From positions 558,001 through 622,000 of the forward strand of contig NZ_JBDOIO010000003.1 in NCBI RefSeq assembly GCF_039831995.1: a stretch of DNA of 64,000 nucleotides. The letters are read 5' to 3'. Below, one piece after another: positions 36,193 to 44,933 of this stretch (its first letter is position 1; each line of letters starts with the position of its first letter). The notes under the pieces are model-generated. The model made no database searches. It worked only from the letters and a program-made list of their open reading frames with translations, and had not been told where the DNA came from. The DNA comes from Paenibacillus pabuli (GTDB lineage Bacteria > Bacillota > Bacilli > Paenibacillales > Paenibacillaceae). A program made the position numbers and the translations under genes.

Positions 36193-36693
36193 GTGGAAAA
36201 TAGATTCCAGATTTTTCGGCAAGACATGACAATCGAAGAAATAAGTGAGGTAGCCAACAGTTATATCCAGTCCGAGTGGAGGGCTGTGTACGAATCCATG
36301 CATGAACAATTGACGTCTGCTTTTGTTGAAATCGAAGATGCAGCCTATGGTCTTTATTTAGATCAACTTTTGCCATTCATATTCGAGCATCTGGAAGGTA
36401 CTGGTTTCAGGACTATGGAAAAGCTTGAAGAGAATGATTTCGTTATCGCCAAGCGCTTGATTTTCCGGAACTCCATTGAACAATGGGGTACAGAAGACAA
36501 GAGATCGAGAATATTTTGGAACGTGATCTATGACAATCATGGAAGCCCTATCGGCACCCTACTTACGGAAATTCCCCACTCACATCTGAAATTCGACATC
36601 CCTTCGGCACCGGTCATTTACTCGCTGCGGGAGAATATCAAGGAGCTGATCGTGAAAGGAATCAGGCGAATTAAGGAATCTGATGGAGTTTAA
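36193..36693 (+). CDS. Uncharacterised protein divergent from the MerR-type regulator
   Basis: I do not recognise this family. The protein of about 166 residues is hydrophilic, without signal peptide or membrane segments. It is mainly helical in composition, and contains SYIQSEWRAVYESMHEQLTS, LIFRNSIEQWGTEDKRSRIF and IPHSHLKFDIPSAP. AAAGGAGG at 36176-36183 fits GTG 36193 (nine bases) and excludes the in-frame ATG 36169, which lies before that site. The earlier frame would put the ribosome binding site inside the coding region. It is preceded by a possible MerR-type operator, so it may be induced by the ligand or stress sensed by that regulator. Confidence 0.65.
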   Translation: MENRFQIFRQDMTIEEISEVANSYIQSEWRAVYESMHEQLTSAFVEIEDAAYGLYLDQLLPFIFEHLEGTGFRTMEKLEENDFVIAKRLIFRNSIEQWGTEDKRSRIFWNVIYDNHGSPIGTLLTEIPHSHLKFDIPSAPVIYSLRENIKELIVKGIRRIKESDGV

Positions 36694-36734
36694 TTGTAAT
36701 GAGATGAGATGTGTATTTTGGAAGGATAAAAATC

Positions 36735-36827
36735 ATGATACGCCAAAACCCATCAAAAGGGATCCAAAAACGTACAGCAACTAAGCCGAACACCATTGTT
36801 GGAAATTACTCTTACGATGGAGATTAG
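36735..36827 (+). pseudogene. Possible remnant of a Vat-type xenobiotic acetyltransferase
   Basis: A 30-codon frame beginning ATG 36735 with GGAAGG upstream reads MIRQNPSKGIQKRTATKPNT then IVGNYSYDGD and stops. It resembles the start of streptogramin/xenobiotic acetyltransferases, where a short N-terminus leads to 'I.VGdYSYYD'. The hexapeptide-repeat body is missing, apart from a possible RRVAILGKFSS in the next frame. The resemblance rests on few residues. Confidence 0.35.
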
Positions 36828-36896
36828 AAGGCGAGTTGCTATTCTCGGTAAGTTCAGTTCTGATCAGTTTCTCCTGAATTAGTAATTGTAAATGTT

Positions 36897-36987
36897 CATT
36901 AAACTAAAGTAGAAACAATAGCTTAATAATACCTAAAAAGCAGCTGATCAACACGTCGGCTGCTTTTGTTCAACTAACTGGCAGCAG
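36897..36987. repeat. CATTAARCTAAC repeat with AGCAGC terminator (composite copy)
   Basis: CATTAAACTAAAGTAGAAAC, ATAGCTTAATAATACC, then the hairpin AAGCAGCTGATC / GTCGGCTGCTTTTG and a further CTAACTGGCAGCAG block. The order hairpin, AATAATACC, terminator is the same at 57023-57099 and similar at 55241-55318. Confidence 0.7.
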
Positions 36988-37204
36988 AGTTTAGTTATAA
37001 TCACATTTGTCACCATAAAAAGAAGCCCACCTTATAAAATTGTGAAGTGAAAATCAGACATCGTTATGGGTGCAATATACGATTGGATTGGAAACATGAA
37101 TTTTAAAAGCAAAGTATAAGCCAAAAGACTAACTTAAACTTGCGATTCTATGTTAAAAATAGTTGAACAATCTGGGATTTTGCTTGTCTTGGAGTATTTG
37201 ATAA

Positions 37205-37363
37205 GCAGAAAACAAGGGGGTTACTGAAATATGGAATGATCCATTGGCTCATCAAACAACATTGTCCTTAGGAGAGGCAAAAGTGCTCATCCAGATGGCA
37301 AGACCCCTAATTGCAGGTATAGAGCAAATTAAACTTCATCCACTTGGTGGAAAAGGAATATAA
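37205..37363 (+). other. Unrecognised ORF fragment without start
   Basis: An open frame of 52 codons reads NKGVTEIWNDPLAHQTTLSL then GEAKVLIQMARPLIAGIEQI. It looks protein-like but has no start codon or ribosome binding site. A second protein-like scrap, RYRLELKHREPTYMKDRHLK in two frames, follows at about 37400-37470. The 37000-37500 stretch is probably the residue of one or more lost genes. Confidence 0.35.
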
Positions 37364-37539
37364 CCTGTTAAAACCAACGAAAACGTTATTAAAATGAGCA
37401 GCGTTATCGCCTCGAGCTGAAGCACCGGGAACCTACATGAAGGATCGACACCTCAAAGAATTGTTGGGTTGAATATATAGTGATACACTAGATTCACAAG
37501 TATGGATATTTTTACTGAAAAACAGTGTAGGATGATGAC

Positions 37540-38715
37540 ATGAGAAAGATATTGTCTTTTATGGATTGGGGTATTTTTGCTCTTCGTTTGTACCATTACA
37601 TTTTGCTGTCATCACGACTGTTTACAGAAAGTGACCTGTCGAACCGAACATGGTTAAACGTCATTTGGCTAATGGCAGCGCTGATCGTTCCTATGATATT
37701 CTGGTTTCCTCAACGGCGGATGAGCAAGGTCTGGTTTTGTATCGCGGAGCTATTGTTGGGAGGTACTTATTATGTGAACTCTGTCATCCATCCGGAACTG
37801 ACTTCCAAAGCAGACTACCTGCTGCCGAGTCTAACAATGGGGTACTTATTGACCAAGCAGACACTATGGGTCATTCCCGCAATTCTATTCATTCCTTTTA
37901 TCTTTCAGTCTTATTTAAAGTTACCTTGGGAACAAGCCTTTAGCAGCGGGACAGATAATGTGTTATTCTGCTTTATCGGCATATGGGCTAGCTTCGTGGC
38001 CAAAGCGTATTACCAGAAAAATGAACTTGTGGTTGAAGTAGAGCAGCAAAATAAGCTGTTAACCCACTACGCTGCTGAAATTGAGAAAATGACTCTGCTT
38101 GAAGAGCGCAATCGTATGTCCAAGGAACTTCATGATACCCTGGGGCATTCCTTTGTCTCACTCATTATGAGTCTGGATGCTTCCATTGCTCTTATGGATC
38201 GTAAGCCTGCCGAGGTCAAGGAACGGTTAATTCGTTTAAGAGCATTGGCTGAACAAAATCTGGACGAAATGAGAAATATTGTTCATGAGATTGGGGAAGA
38301 AGAGGAGTCGAATCTTGTACGGCAGGTTAAGGCCTATGTGGCCAGTTTTCGGGAACATACCGGAATTATTCTGACGTTAAATGTATTAGGAACAGAGCAG
38401 CACACGCATTTTGAAGTACGCCAGGCGATTCTGCGGGTCATCCAGGAGTCTATTACGAACGCACTAAAACATGGAAAAGCGTCACAACTGAATGTGGAGC
38501 TTCAATTTTCCGAATTCGTTCTGCAATTGGTTGTTCGGAATAATGGGAAACCGATTGAAAAATTGGAATATGGCTTCGGGTTGACTACGATGAAACATCG
38601 AGTAGAGCGGCTGGGGGGGAGCCTGTTTGTATCATCAGAGGTGGGAGCTGAAACGATCACCGAAGTCAGGTGTGAAATCCCCTTGAAAGGAGTGGGGCTG
38701 CATGGGGAAAATTAA
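37540..38715 (+). CDS. Sensor histidine kinase (HisKA_3/NarL-partner type)
   Basis: The protein has 391 residues. The first 165 contain about four to five membrane segments with short loops, like DesK or LiaS relatives and without a large extracellular sensor. A coiled helix (VEVEQQNKLLTHYAAEIEKM) leads to the phospho-acceptor box LLEERNRMSKELHDTLGHSF, then the HATPase domain with ESITNALKHGKAS and EYGFGLTTMKHRVERLGG. The last 14 bases overlap the response regulator start, so the pair is translationally coupled. ATG 37540 lacks a strong ribosome binding site (GGATGATG only). The likely target is the CPBP protease gene downstream. Confidence 0.88.
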   Translation: MRKILSFMDWGIFALRLYHYILLSSRLFTESDLSNRTWLNVIWLMAALIVPMIFWFPQRRMSKVWFCIAELLLGGTYYVNSVIHPELTSKADYLLPSLTMGYLLTKQTLWVIPAILFIPFIFQSYLKLPWEQAFSSGTDNVLFCFIGIWASFVAKAYYQKNELVVEVEQQNKLLTHYAAEIEKMTLLEERNRMSKELHDTLGHSFVSLIMSLDASIALMDRKPAEVKERLIRLRALAEQNLDEMRNIVHEIGEEEESNLVRQVKAYVASFREHTGIILTLNVLGTEQHTHFEVRQAILRVIQESITNALKHGKASQLNVELQFSEFVLQLVVRNNGKPIEKLEYGFGLTTMKHRVERLGGSLFVSSEVGAETITEVRCEIPLKGVGLHGEN

Positions 38716-39346
38716 AGTATTACTTGCGGATGACCAGGAATTAATTCTGGAGAGCCTACATATCGTACTGTCCATGGAAGATGATATAGAAATCGTTGGA
38801 TTAGCGAAAAATGGGGAAGAAGCAGTCCAAGGCTGTCATCAGTTTCGGCCCGATATGGTACTGATGGATATCAATATGCCAGTCATGAATGGTGTTAACG
38901 CAACAGCTCTGATCAAAGAGCGAATGCCTATAATCAAAGTTATTATGCTGACCTCCTATCAGGAAGTGGAGTATGTCATGGCGGCATTAAGCAATGGAGC
39001 AGAAGGTTATCTTCTTAAGGCCATCCATCCCAAGGATCTAGCTGCAGGCATACGGGTGGTTCATGCGGGCGGGACGTTAATCTCGCAAGAGATGGCGAGT
39101 AAAATGATCAAAAGTATGAATACGGGATCCGCTATTAAAAATAATGAATATGGGCTTAGTAGCCGTGAAACTGAAATATTGCAAAAGCTTGCTTCTGGGT
39201 TGCGTAATCAAGATATTGCAGAGTCTTTGTTTCTTAGTGAAGGAACGGTTAAGAATTACATTTCAACGATTTACTCAAAACTTAATGTTAAGGGAAGACA
39301 AGAGGCAGCCCGTAAAGCCAGAGACTCGGGAATCATGAATTACTAA
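38702..39346 (+). CDS. Response regulator, LuxR/NarL family
   Basis: This 214-residue cytoplasmic regulator has an N-terminal receiver domain (KVLLADDQELILESLHIVL, with phospho-Asp in DMVLMDINMP, and conserved Thr/Ser and Lys in IMLTSYQE and GYLLKAIHP). A C-terminal LuxR helix-turn-helix follows: LSSRETEILQKLASGLRNQD, FLSEGTVKNYISTIYSKLNV. It starts within the kinase gene (ATG 38702). A strong terminator follows at 39357, so the pair forms a two-gene operon. Its DNA targets are not identified; the CPBP gene 157 bases downstream is the natural candidate. Confidence 0.92.
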   Translation: MGKIKVLLADDQELILESLHIVLSMEDDIEIVGLAKNGEEAVQGCHQFRPDMVLMDINMPVMNGVNATALIKERMPIIKVIMLTSYQEVEYVMAALSNGAEGYLLKAIHPKDLAAGIRVVHAGGTLISQEMASKMIKSMNTGSAIKNNEYGLSSRETEILQKLASGLRNQDIAESLFLSEGTVKNYISTIYSKLNVKGRQEAARKARDSGIMNY

Positions 39347-39356
39347 GACAACCTAC

Positions 39357-39395
39357 CTAAGAAGCCGGCAACTTATATAGTTGCCGGCTTCTTAG
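39357..39395. terminator. Strong terminator of the kinase-regulator operon
   Basis: CTAAGAAGCCGGCAAC (39357-39372) and GTTGCCGGCTTCTTAG (39380-39395) are perfect complements, 16 base pairs, with a seven-base loop. There is little T-run, but the stem is very stable. Confidence 0.8.
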
Positions 39396-39502
39396 GGGTA
39401 TAGTCACATGACTTTAATATGACAAAAGCGCACTGTCACTTTATGACTTTTTCAGCCTATACTCATAACTATCATTAAACTATAGAGGAGCTGATTCAGG
39501 AC

Positions 39503-40381
39503 ATGAAGAAAAGATCTGCACACAAAGAGCATTCGCAAATGGATGAGAAATTAAGCAAATGGAAATTATTTTGGCGCTTTCCAATCATCTGGATGATTGC
39601 GGGGGCTATCAGCATTATTCTTGTGGATGCATCCATCCGGCCGCTAGCAGAGCAAGTACCGGGCTTGCTTTCTCTTCTGTTGACACTAACGTTGGGCTTT
39701 CTAGCCATCATAGTCTATATACTCACCATGAAATATTTGGCCCGTCGATCCATTCCTGAGTTATCAAAAAAGGGCGCTGGGTTTGAAGCTGTTATGGGAG
39801 CATTAACCGGGGTTATCTTTATTGCCTTATCGACTATTATTATTGTTTCATTGGGAGGTTACTCCTTTCAATGGGCGAATGATGCGGATACGGTTCCTGT
39901 TCTAATCGCTTCTATTGAAGCAGCTTTAGGCGCAGCCATTGTCGAGGAGCTTATCTTTCGTGGACTAATGTTTCAAGCCGTAAATAGATTGCTGGGAAGC
40001 TGGACAGCACTCGCTGTGACTTCTCTATTCTTTGGAATCGCCCATCTTGGGAATACAGGAGCAACATTATGGAGTGCGTTCGCCATAACCTTAGAAGCAG
40101 GTGTTCTGCTTGGAGCCGCGTTTATGTGGCGACGGAACCTGTGGTTTGCCATGGGACTTCACTTTTCCTGGAATGCCCTTGAAGGTCTGCTTGGTATTCC
40201 TGTTTCTGGACACACTACAGCCGGTCTGTTAATTGTGAAAGTGCAAGGTCCTTATCTTCTCACTGGAGGTGATTTTGGACTTGAGGGATCTGTAGTTCCG
40301 GTTATCATCAGCCTGCTGATTGCCATTCTCATGCTGTATGCCGCTAATCGTAATCGCAATCAGCCAACGAATTTGAGATAA
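39503..40381 (+). CDS. CPBP family intramembrane metalloprotease
   Basis: This 292-residue integral membrane protein of about eight segments belongs to the CAAX/CPBP (Abi) family. The active-site motifs are IVEELIFRGLMF (EExxxR), FGIAHLGNTG with the first His, and GLHFSWNALEG with the second His and Asn. Members act in bacteriocin self-immunity, stress signalling or site-2-type processing of membrane proteins. AGAGGAGC precedes ATG 39503. It follows the two-component system after a terminator and is probably under its control, as in several antibiotic- or bacteriocin-responsive modules. All catalytic residues are kept, so the enzyme should be active. Confidence 0.88.
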   Translation: MKKRSAHKEHSQMDEKLSKWKLFWRFPIIWMIAGAISIILVDASIRPLAEQVPGLLSLLLTLTLGFLAIIVYILTMKYLARRSIPELSKKGAGFEAVMGALTGVIFIALSTIIIVSLGGYSFQWANDADTVPVLIASIEAALGAAIVEELIFRGLMFQAVNRLLGSWTALAVTSLFFGIAHLGNTGATLWSAFAITLEAGVLLGAAFMWRRNLWFAMGLHFSWNALEGLLGIPVSGHTTAGLLIVKVQGPYLLTGGDFGLEGSVVPVIISLLIAILMLYAANRNRNQPTNLR

Positions 40382-40690
40382 GCCATATACAGAATTCTTT
40401 AAATCTACAACACCTTTTGTATACTTAATTTGCTTAATATACTGAATTAAAAGGCTAGGTGGTAGATAGAATGTGTCCTGAGTTCTTTGATGGCTTCATA
40501 GTTTCAGGCTAAAGTAATGGTTACTCCAGATGATAATACAAATCTGGCGACACGACACATAACCTTTTGAGCAAAACGCTAAATTATAGGTAATTAATGA
40601 ATCTTTGGAGGTTCAGACTTCATCGTATCGTTAAGGCGGGTCACAAAAACACCTTCGTTCAATCGCTAAGCCAGCCCTGCCAGGCTGAGA
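40382..40690. other. Intergenic stretch without recognisable gene
   Basis: A/T-rich sequence with stops in all frames. I see no convincing promoter or hairpin. It joins directly to the truncated AraC-type gene. Confidence 0.4.
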
Positions 40691-40693
40691 AGA

Positions 40694-41453
40694 TATTCGG
40701 CAGACCGTATCCGGGCATACCTTCTACTACATTTACAGCGGAAAGGGAATTTTCCGTTGTGAGGATAGGGATATGAAGGTTGGAGGTGGGTCGTTAGTAT
40801 ACCTTTGGCCAGGGTTGCCACTCTATATGAAGTCTTCCGAGGCGCACCCACTTCGAATGACGATGCTGTTGTTTGATTGCGCTTCTCTAGTAAAAAATGA
40901 GAATGAATGGAGTGCCCCAGAACCGATCGAACGGCTCCGGCTTCCATTTCTCTTACCTTTACAGAGTGAACTGACGGGGGAAATGGGGGAGCTATTCAGG
41001 GAAGCCGAAAAGGAATGGGTGCCTGGTGATCTCGTACGCGAGGCACAAGTGTAATCGGTCTGGTATCAATTGATGCAAAAAGTACATGAGGCAGCGGAAG
41101 CAGGAGGGAGGCACAATGATGAGGACGAAATAGTAGGGGCTCTTCGTAAATTCAAGGAGAAGCTAGATACGGGATTTGCTACCGAGTTGCTGATTACCGA
41201 ACTGGCGGAGCAGACGGGTTTCTCTCCTGTTTATTTACGCAGAAACTTTGCAGCCCGTTACGGGTGTAGTCCCAAAGAGTATCTGGATCAGCTTCGCAAT
41301 GAACATGCCGTTCGCCGGCTTCGGTTCACAAGCGATTCCGTCACAGATGTCGCGAGATCTTGTGGCTATTCTGACATATATCAGTTCAGCAAAACGTTCA
41401 AAAAGCGCAATGGTATCTCTCCGACTAAGTACCGAAGAATGCAAGGGGATTGA
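40694..41453 (+). pseudogene. AraC family regulator, truncated and interrupted by a stop
   Basis: The frame reads DIRQTVSGHTFYYIYSGKGI and then RCEDRDMKVGGGSLVYLWPG, the N-terminal cupin-like domain of AraC regulators; its true start is missing. An in-frame TAA at 41052-41054 interrupts the linker (REAQV stop SVWYQLMQKVHEA). The C-terminal part is intact: two helix-turn-helix motifs with LAEQTGFSPVYLRRNFAARY and DVARSCGYSDIYQFSKTFKK, then RNGISPTKYRR. A free DNA-binding domain could be made from an internal start such as ATG 41070 or 41073, but no ribosome binding site is obvious. Function is unknown and probably lost. Confidence 0.8.
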
Positions 41454-41543
41454 TATTCCACCTGCATTTATAATAATGGCTTCAATGGAAAGAGAGGACT
41501 ACCACAAGCTGTTTGATGCCGTTGCGAGTGGATATGTTGCGGG

Positions 41544-41585
41544 TCAGGAACATTGTTCCATTCAAAGTCGCTATTATAGCGTTTT
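41544..41585. repeat. Dispersed repeat: GAACATTGTTCC element with hairpin
   Basis: CAGGAACATTGTTCCATTC, then AAAGTCGCTA and TAGCGTTTTA. It is nearly the same unit as at 34957-35004, but the right arm has lost the GG, so the hairpin is weaker. Confidence 0.6.
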
Positions 41586-41647
41586 ATACAGTGAATAATA
41601 TACGACTATGGATGAATTCACATCAGTGGCATTAACCTAAACGGAAT

Positions 41648-41692
41648 GGAGAAGAACATAGTTCGATTGCCGATTAGATTAATATCTAAGGG
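41648..41692. repeat. Dispersed repeat, GAACATAGTTC and ATTAGAT hairpin
   Basis: GGAGAAGAACATAGTTCGAT, TGCCG, then ATTAGATTAATATCTAAGGG. The second part matches the terminator hairpin of the element at 54341-54427 in decayed form. Confidence 0.5.
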
Positions 41693-41771
41693 TTGTAGAG
41701 AACTAAATGCTTTTTCCGAGCTGCAATAAGTACATTGTACATTGATCATACAAAAAATATTTCTGCTACTT

Positions 41772-41807
41772 CGTTAAACCTAACGGCAGGTTAGTTTAGG
41801 TTTAACG
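41772..41807. repeat. Long inverted repeat form of the CTAACGG element
   Basis: CGTTAAACCTAA (41772-41783) and TTAGGTTTAACG (41796-41807) are perfect 12-base complements. Inside them CTAAC GGCAG GTTAG can form the short hairpin of the family instead. The two structures are mutually exclusive. Confidence 0.7.
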
Positions 41808-41967
41808 TTATTTCACTTTGTAGTCGCAGCGATCAATTGGTTGGTTATAGGGTAAGGAGTATAGGGTTGATGCAAGATATTTATCTGTACATAGTTCTCA
41901 ATCAAGCCAACAATCTCATATGGATGGTCTGCCGGCAAGGAAGGACGGCAGCATTGGCAATGAAACA

Positions 41968-42000
41968 GGAGCAGTGACCTCAGGCAGGCAGCACTGCTCC
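41968..42000. terminator. Hairpin terminator for the minus-strand TetR gene
   Basis: GGAGCAGTG (41968-41976) pairs with CACTGCTCC (41992-42000). The sequence beyond on the left carries TGAAACA, and on the right TTGTTATA. It may work in both directions. Confidence 0.65.
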
Positions 42001-42022
42001 TTGTTATATATAGGATATCATT

Positions 42023-42571
42023 TCAAACACCCTGTTTGATTAAACTCCAGATGCGTTCAAACCGCTCTTGGTAGTCTGGTGAATTCCAGGATTCTTTAAA
42101 AGAGGGGAGACTAAACACTGCAAAAGCAGATAGAATTGCCTCTGCCCTTTCAAAGTGAGGATCGTGATAATTCATAAACTCGTCAATGATCTGATATGAA
42201 TCCCAGAGCACATCACGTAATACCGATGGATTACTGTCCACATATTGTGTATTCAAAGCGAACATTTGAGGATTCTCATTATAAGCGCGTTTTTTGGCAT
42301 TCACAAATGCCCAAAGCCAATCGTGGAGCACTTCCTGCGGCGAGGCCAAATTAACCCTGTTTATACGGATTTGTTCTGAAATCATCCGATTAAACCAGTC
42401 TTTTGCTACAGCTGCCCAGAGTTCTTGTTTATTTTTAAAATGCTTATAGAGTGCTGCATGGGTGATATTCAGTTCATCCGCTATCTGTGAGAGCGTTACT
42501 TCGGGCTTCTCCGTGCGCTCAATTAATGCCTCGGCGGTTTCAATGATAAGCTGCTGCGTAATTTTAGCCAT
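42023..42571 (-). CDS. TetR family regulator
   Basis: This 182-residue protein has an N-terminal TetR helix-turn-helix: LIIETAEALIERTEKPEVTL, LSQIADELNITHAALYKHFK, NKQELWAAVAKDW. A helical C-terminal ligand domain ends ERFERIWSLIKQGV. It is transcribed away from the oxidoreductase group and shares a 256-base intergenic region with it. That region contains TTACCAACCGGTAA at 42674-42687, a suitable TetR operator. It likely represses itself and the MDR gene. The inducing compound is unknown; electrophiles or quinones are reasonable in view of the target enzymes. Minus-strand start ATG at 42569-42571. Confidence 0.85.
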   Translation of the reverse strand: MAKITQQLIIETAEALIERTEKPEVTLSQIADELNITHAALYKHFKNKQELWAAVAKDWFNRMISEQIRINRVNLASPQEVLHDWLWAFVNAKKRAYNENPQMFALNTQYVDSNPSVLRDVLWDSYQIIDEFMNYHDPHFERAEAILSAFAVFSLPSFKESWNSPDYQERFERIWSLIKQGV

Positions 42572-42673
42572 TTGTTATGGCCGGTGAATATGGGGCGTTT
42601 TTTTGAATCGATCAGTTACAGTTATACCCCAGTCTCACACCGTGCTGCCAACCCTTCTTTCGTTAATTAGTTT

Positions 42674-42774
42674 TTACCAACCGGTAATCATACCTTTAAT
42701 CTATTTTAGCATATAAGATATGCAGTAACAAATGTTGACTTTTGTAACAAATAACATTATGCTTGCTATGCAAG
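42674..42774. promoter_or_regulatory. Divergent control region of tetR and the oxidoreductase gene
   Basis: It contains the palindrome TTACCAACCGGTAA (42674-42687), a rightward promoter TTGACT (42735-42740), 17 bases, TATGCT (42758-42763), and a second palindrome CTTGCTATGCAAG (42762-42774) that overlaps the -10 box. Either palindrome could bind the TetR protein. Confidence 0.55.
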
Positions 42775-42827
42775 TTACAAAATTTATTAAATGTTACTTG
42801 GTAAATTGGGTATAGGAGGATATTTTT

Positions 42828-43829
42828 ATGAAAGCAGCACAGATTCCCAAATATTCAAAGCAGTTTAAAGTTGAAGTGCGCGATATCCCAGTCCCGGAAA
42901 TAACGGATCACGAAGTTCTGGTTAAGGTGAAAGCTGCGGCGGTCAACCACTTGGAACTGCTTATTGCTACTGGAAGCGTGAAGTTAATTCAGGACTATGA
43001 GTTCCCACTGACACTCGGTAATGAGCTCACAGGTATTGTCGAGAAGATTGGCAAGAACGTCACTGGTTTCCAAGTTGGTGATGCCATTTATTCGCGCCTT
43101 CCGCTGCAAAAAATCGGAGCGTTTGCCGAATACGCGGCGATTCATGCGGATGCCATCGCTCCCTTACCGGATAATCTGGATTTTGTAACCGGTGCGGCTG
43201 CCCCTTTAACAGGATTGACAGCCTATCAAAGTTTACATGAAGAGCTAGCTGCAAAAGCTGGCGAAAGCATATTCATTCCCGGCGGCTCTGGTTCATTTGG
43301 CCAAATGGCTATTCCTATAGCTAAAAGCATGGGGCTTAAGGTCATCGTTAGTGGAAGTCCAACAGCACGCGAACGTACAATGGCCGCTGGAGCGAATCAT
43401 TACATTGACTACACAACGGAGAACTATTGGGAACGACTTCGCGATCTTGACTATGTGATCGATACCTTGGGACCCAGTGAATTTGATCATGAACTCTCCA
43501 TTATTAAGCCAGGCGGTCATCTCCTTTCTCTAAGAACAGGCCCTAATAAACGTTTCGCCAAAACAATGGGATTGCCTGGCTGGAAACAAAAGTTATTCAG
43601 TATTGCCGGAGCTAAGTATGACCACAAAGCTAAGAAAAAGAAGATCGAATATCATTTCATCTTTGTAGGCAGCGATGGAGAGCAGTTACGGAAGATTACA
43701 AAGATTATTGAAGAGAACCGGATCGTACCGGCGGTAGACCCTACAGAGTTCCGCATTGAAGATATCCATGAAGCCCTAAATCTTGTTGCTACAGGTCATC
43801 CAAAAGGGAAAGTGATTATCCGATTTTGA
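42828..43829 (+). CDS. Zinc-independent MDR oxidoreductase (quinone reductase-like)
   Basis: The protein has 333 residues of the medium-chain dehydrogenase/reductase superfamily. The GroES-like catalytic half shows VKVKAAAVNHLELLIATGSV, NELTGIVEKIGKNVTGFQVG and AEYAAIHADAIAPLPDNLDF. The NADPH-binding Rossmann half has GESIFIPGGSGSFGQMAIPI and SMGLKVIVSGSPTARE. The catalytic-zinc ligands are absent, as in QOR/AdhP-like quinone or enoyl reductases. ATAGGAGGAT precedes ATG 42828. It reduces quinones or unsaturated carbonyls with NADPH. It is followed closely by an SDR gene and is probably controlled by the divergent TetR. Confidence 0.88.
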   Translation: MKAAQIPKYSKQFKVEVRDIPVPEITDHEVLVKVKAAAVNHLELLIATGSVKLIQDYEFPLTLGNELTGIVEKIGKNVTGFQVGDAIYSRLPLQKIGAFAEYAAIHADAIAPLPDNLDFVTGAAAPLTGLTAYQSLHEELAAKAGESIFIPGGSGSFGQMAIPIAKSMGLKVIVSGSPTARERTMAAGANHYIDYTTENYWERLRDLDYVIDTLGPSEFDHELSIIKPGGHLLSLRTGPNKRFAKTMGLPGWKQKLFSIAGAKYDHKAKKKKIEYHFIFVGSDGEQLRKITKIIEENRIVPAVDPTEFRIEDIHEALNLVATGHPKGKVIIRF

Positions 43830-43847
43830 AAAAAGAGAGTGATGATT

Positions 43848-44627
43848 ATGAAACTGAAAGGCAGAACCATTTTGGTGACCGGCGGTACGTCTGGCATCGG
43901 CTTTGCTTTTGCAAAACGTTTGCTCGATATGGAGAATACTGTAATCATAACAGGGCGCTCACAACAACGAATCGACCAGATCGTAAAAAACAATCCCGGC
44001 CTTATCGGTATAGTAGCTGATGTTAGTGATCCCAATAGTGTAGAGAAACTTGCGAAGGAACTAATCATTCACTATCCCAAACTGGATATTATTATGAATA
44101 ATGCAGGTATTATACACGAATTCGACTTGTTTGATGAGATAGTCACTTACGAGCATCTTACTGCAGAAATTTCCACAAATTTGAATGGGACAATCTACAT
44201 TACCAAGGCATTCTTACCACTGTTAGCTAAACAACAGGAGGCAATGATTGTTAACGTTAGTTCTATACTTGCTAATATTACTATTGCCAACGCACCAACG
44301 TATTCTGCTACAAAAGCTGGCATTCACATGTTTAGTGATGCATTACGTGAGCAAATTCGGGCTAAAGGTAAAAACATACATGTAGTGGAACTTTGTCCGC
44401 CGGTTATTTCTGAAACCAATCTCACAGACACTTTTAACGAAGGCTTCTTGAATAAGATAATTTCTTTGCCGTTAGAGAAGCTTGTACATGTTGGTATTAA
44501 AGGGATGGAGAAAAATAAACTGCGAATAAATGCGGGGTTTACGAAAGTAATGCGCTTTTCCATGAAGTTCGCACCGGATTTCATCACACATACGTGGGGG
44601 CGAATGCTCCTAAAATCAATGCAATAA
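43848..44627 (+). CDS. Short-chain dehydrogenase/reductase, DltE-like
   Basis: This SDR of about 259 residues has the cofactor motif LVTGGTSGIGFAFAKRLLD, the NNAG motif in IIMNNAGII, catalytic Ser in VNVSSILANI and YxxxK in TYSATKAGIHMF. It resembles DltE-type SDRs. ATG 43848 is preferred since most homologues start MKLxG; GTG 43839 and ATG 43842 are alternatives. The gap to the upstream MDR gene is under 20 bases, so they are co-transcribed. Physiological substrate unknown; a carbonyl reductase role beside the MDR enzyme is reasonable. Confidence 0.85.
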   Translation: MKLKGRTILVTGGTSGIGFAFAKRLLDMENTVIITGRSQQRIDQIVKNNPGLIGIVADVSDPNSVEKLAKELIIHYPKLDIIMNNAGIIHEFDLFDEIVTYEHLTAEISTNLNGTIYITKAFLPLLAKQQEAMIVNVSSILANITIANAPTYSATKAGIHMFSDALREQIRAKGKNIHVVELCPPVISETNLTDTFNEGFLNKIISLPLEKLVHVGIKGMEKNKLRINAGFTKVMRFSMKFAPDFITHTWGRMLLKSMQ

Positions 44628-44661
44628 GCATGAATAAATGGTGACTCCTCAAAATTCTCTA

Positions 44662-44866
44662 CCGATCGTTCTCGATATGTTATCTTGAATAACAGGAAGG
44701 GAACCGGATAGTAAGGAATTCGAAGAGAATGTGGTATTAGAAAAGGCGATTCTGTTCCGTAATCTGCATTTTCTAGTATGATCGTTCTTAAATCGTTTAT
44801 CTATCCCTCATTAAAATAATCTTTATATAATAGTGCTTTTTGAACCCTTATTAGAACGATCATTCT
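44662..44866 (+). promoter_or_regulatory. Three related palindromic sites before the second SDR gene
   Basis: CCGATCGTTCT (44662-44672), AGTATGATCGTTCT (44775-44788) and AGAACGATCATTCT (44853-44866) share the palindromic core GATCGTTCT / AGAAYGATC. The last one is close to the gene. Their regular recurrence suggests an operator for a TetR- or MarR-like regulator not obviously encoded nearby. Confidence 0.55.
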
Positions 44867-44933
44867 CGATCCTTTGAATCCTGATTTTATAATGAATGAT
44901 TACAATCAAAAAACAAAAAAAGGAGCTAATCCA

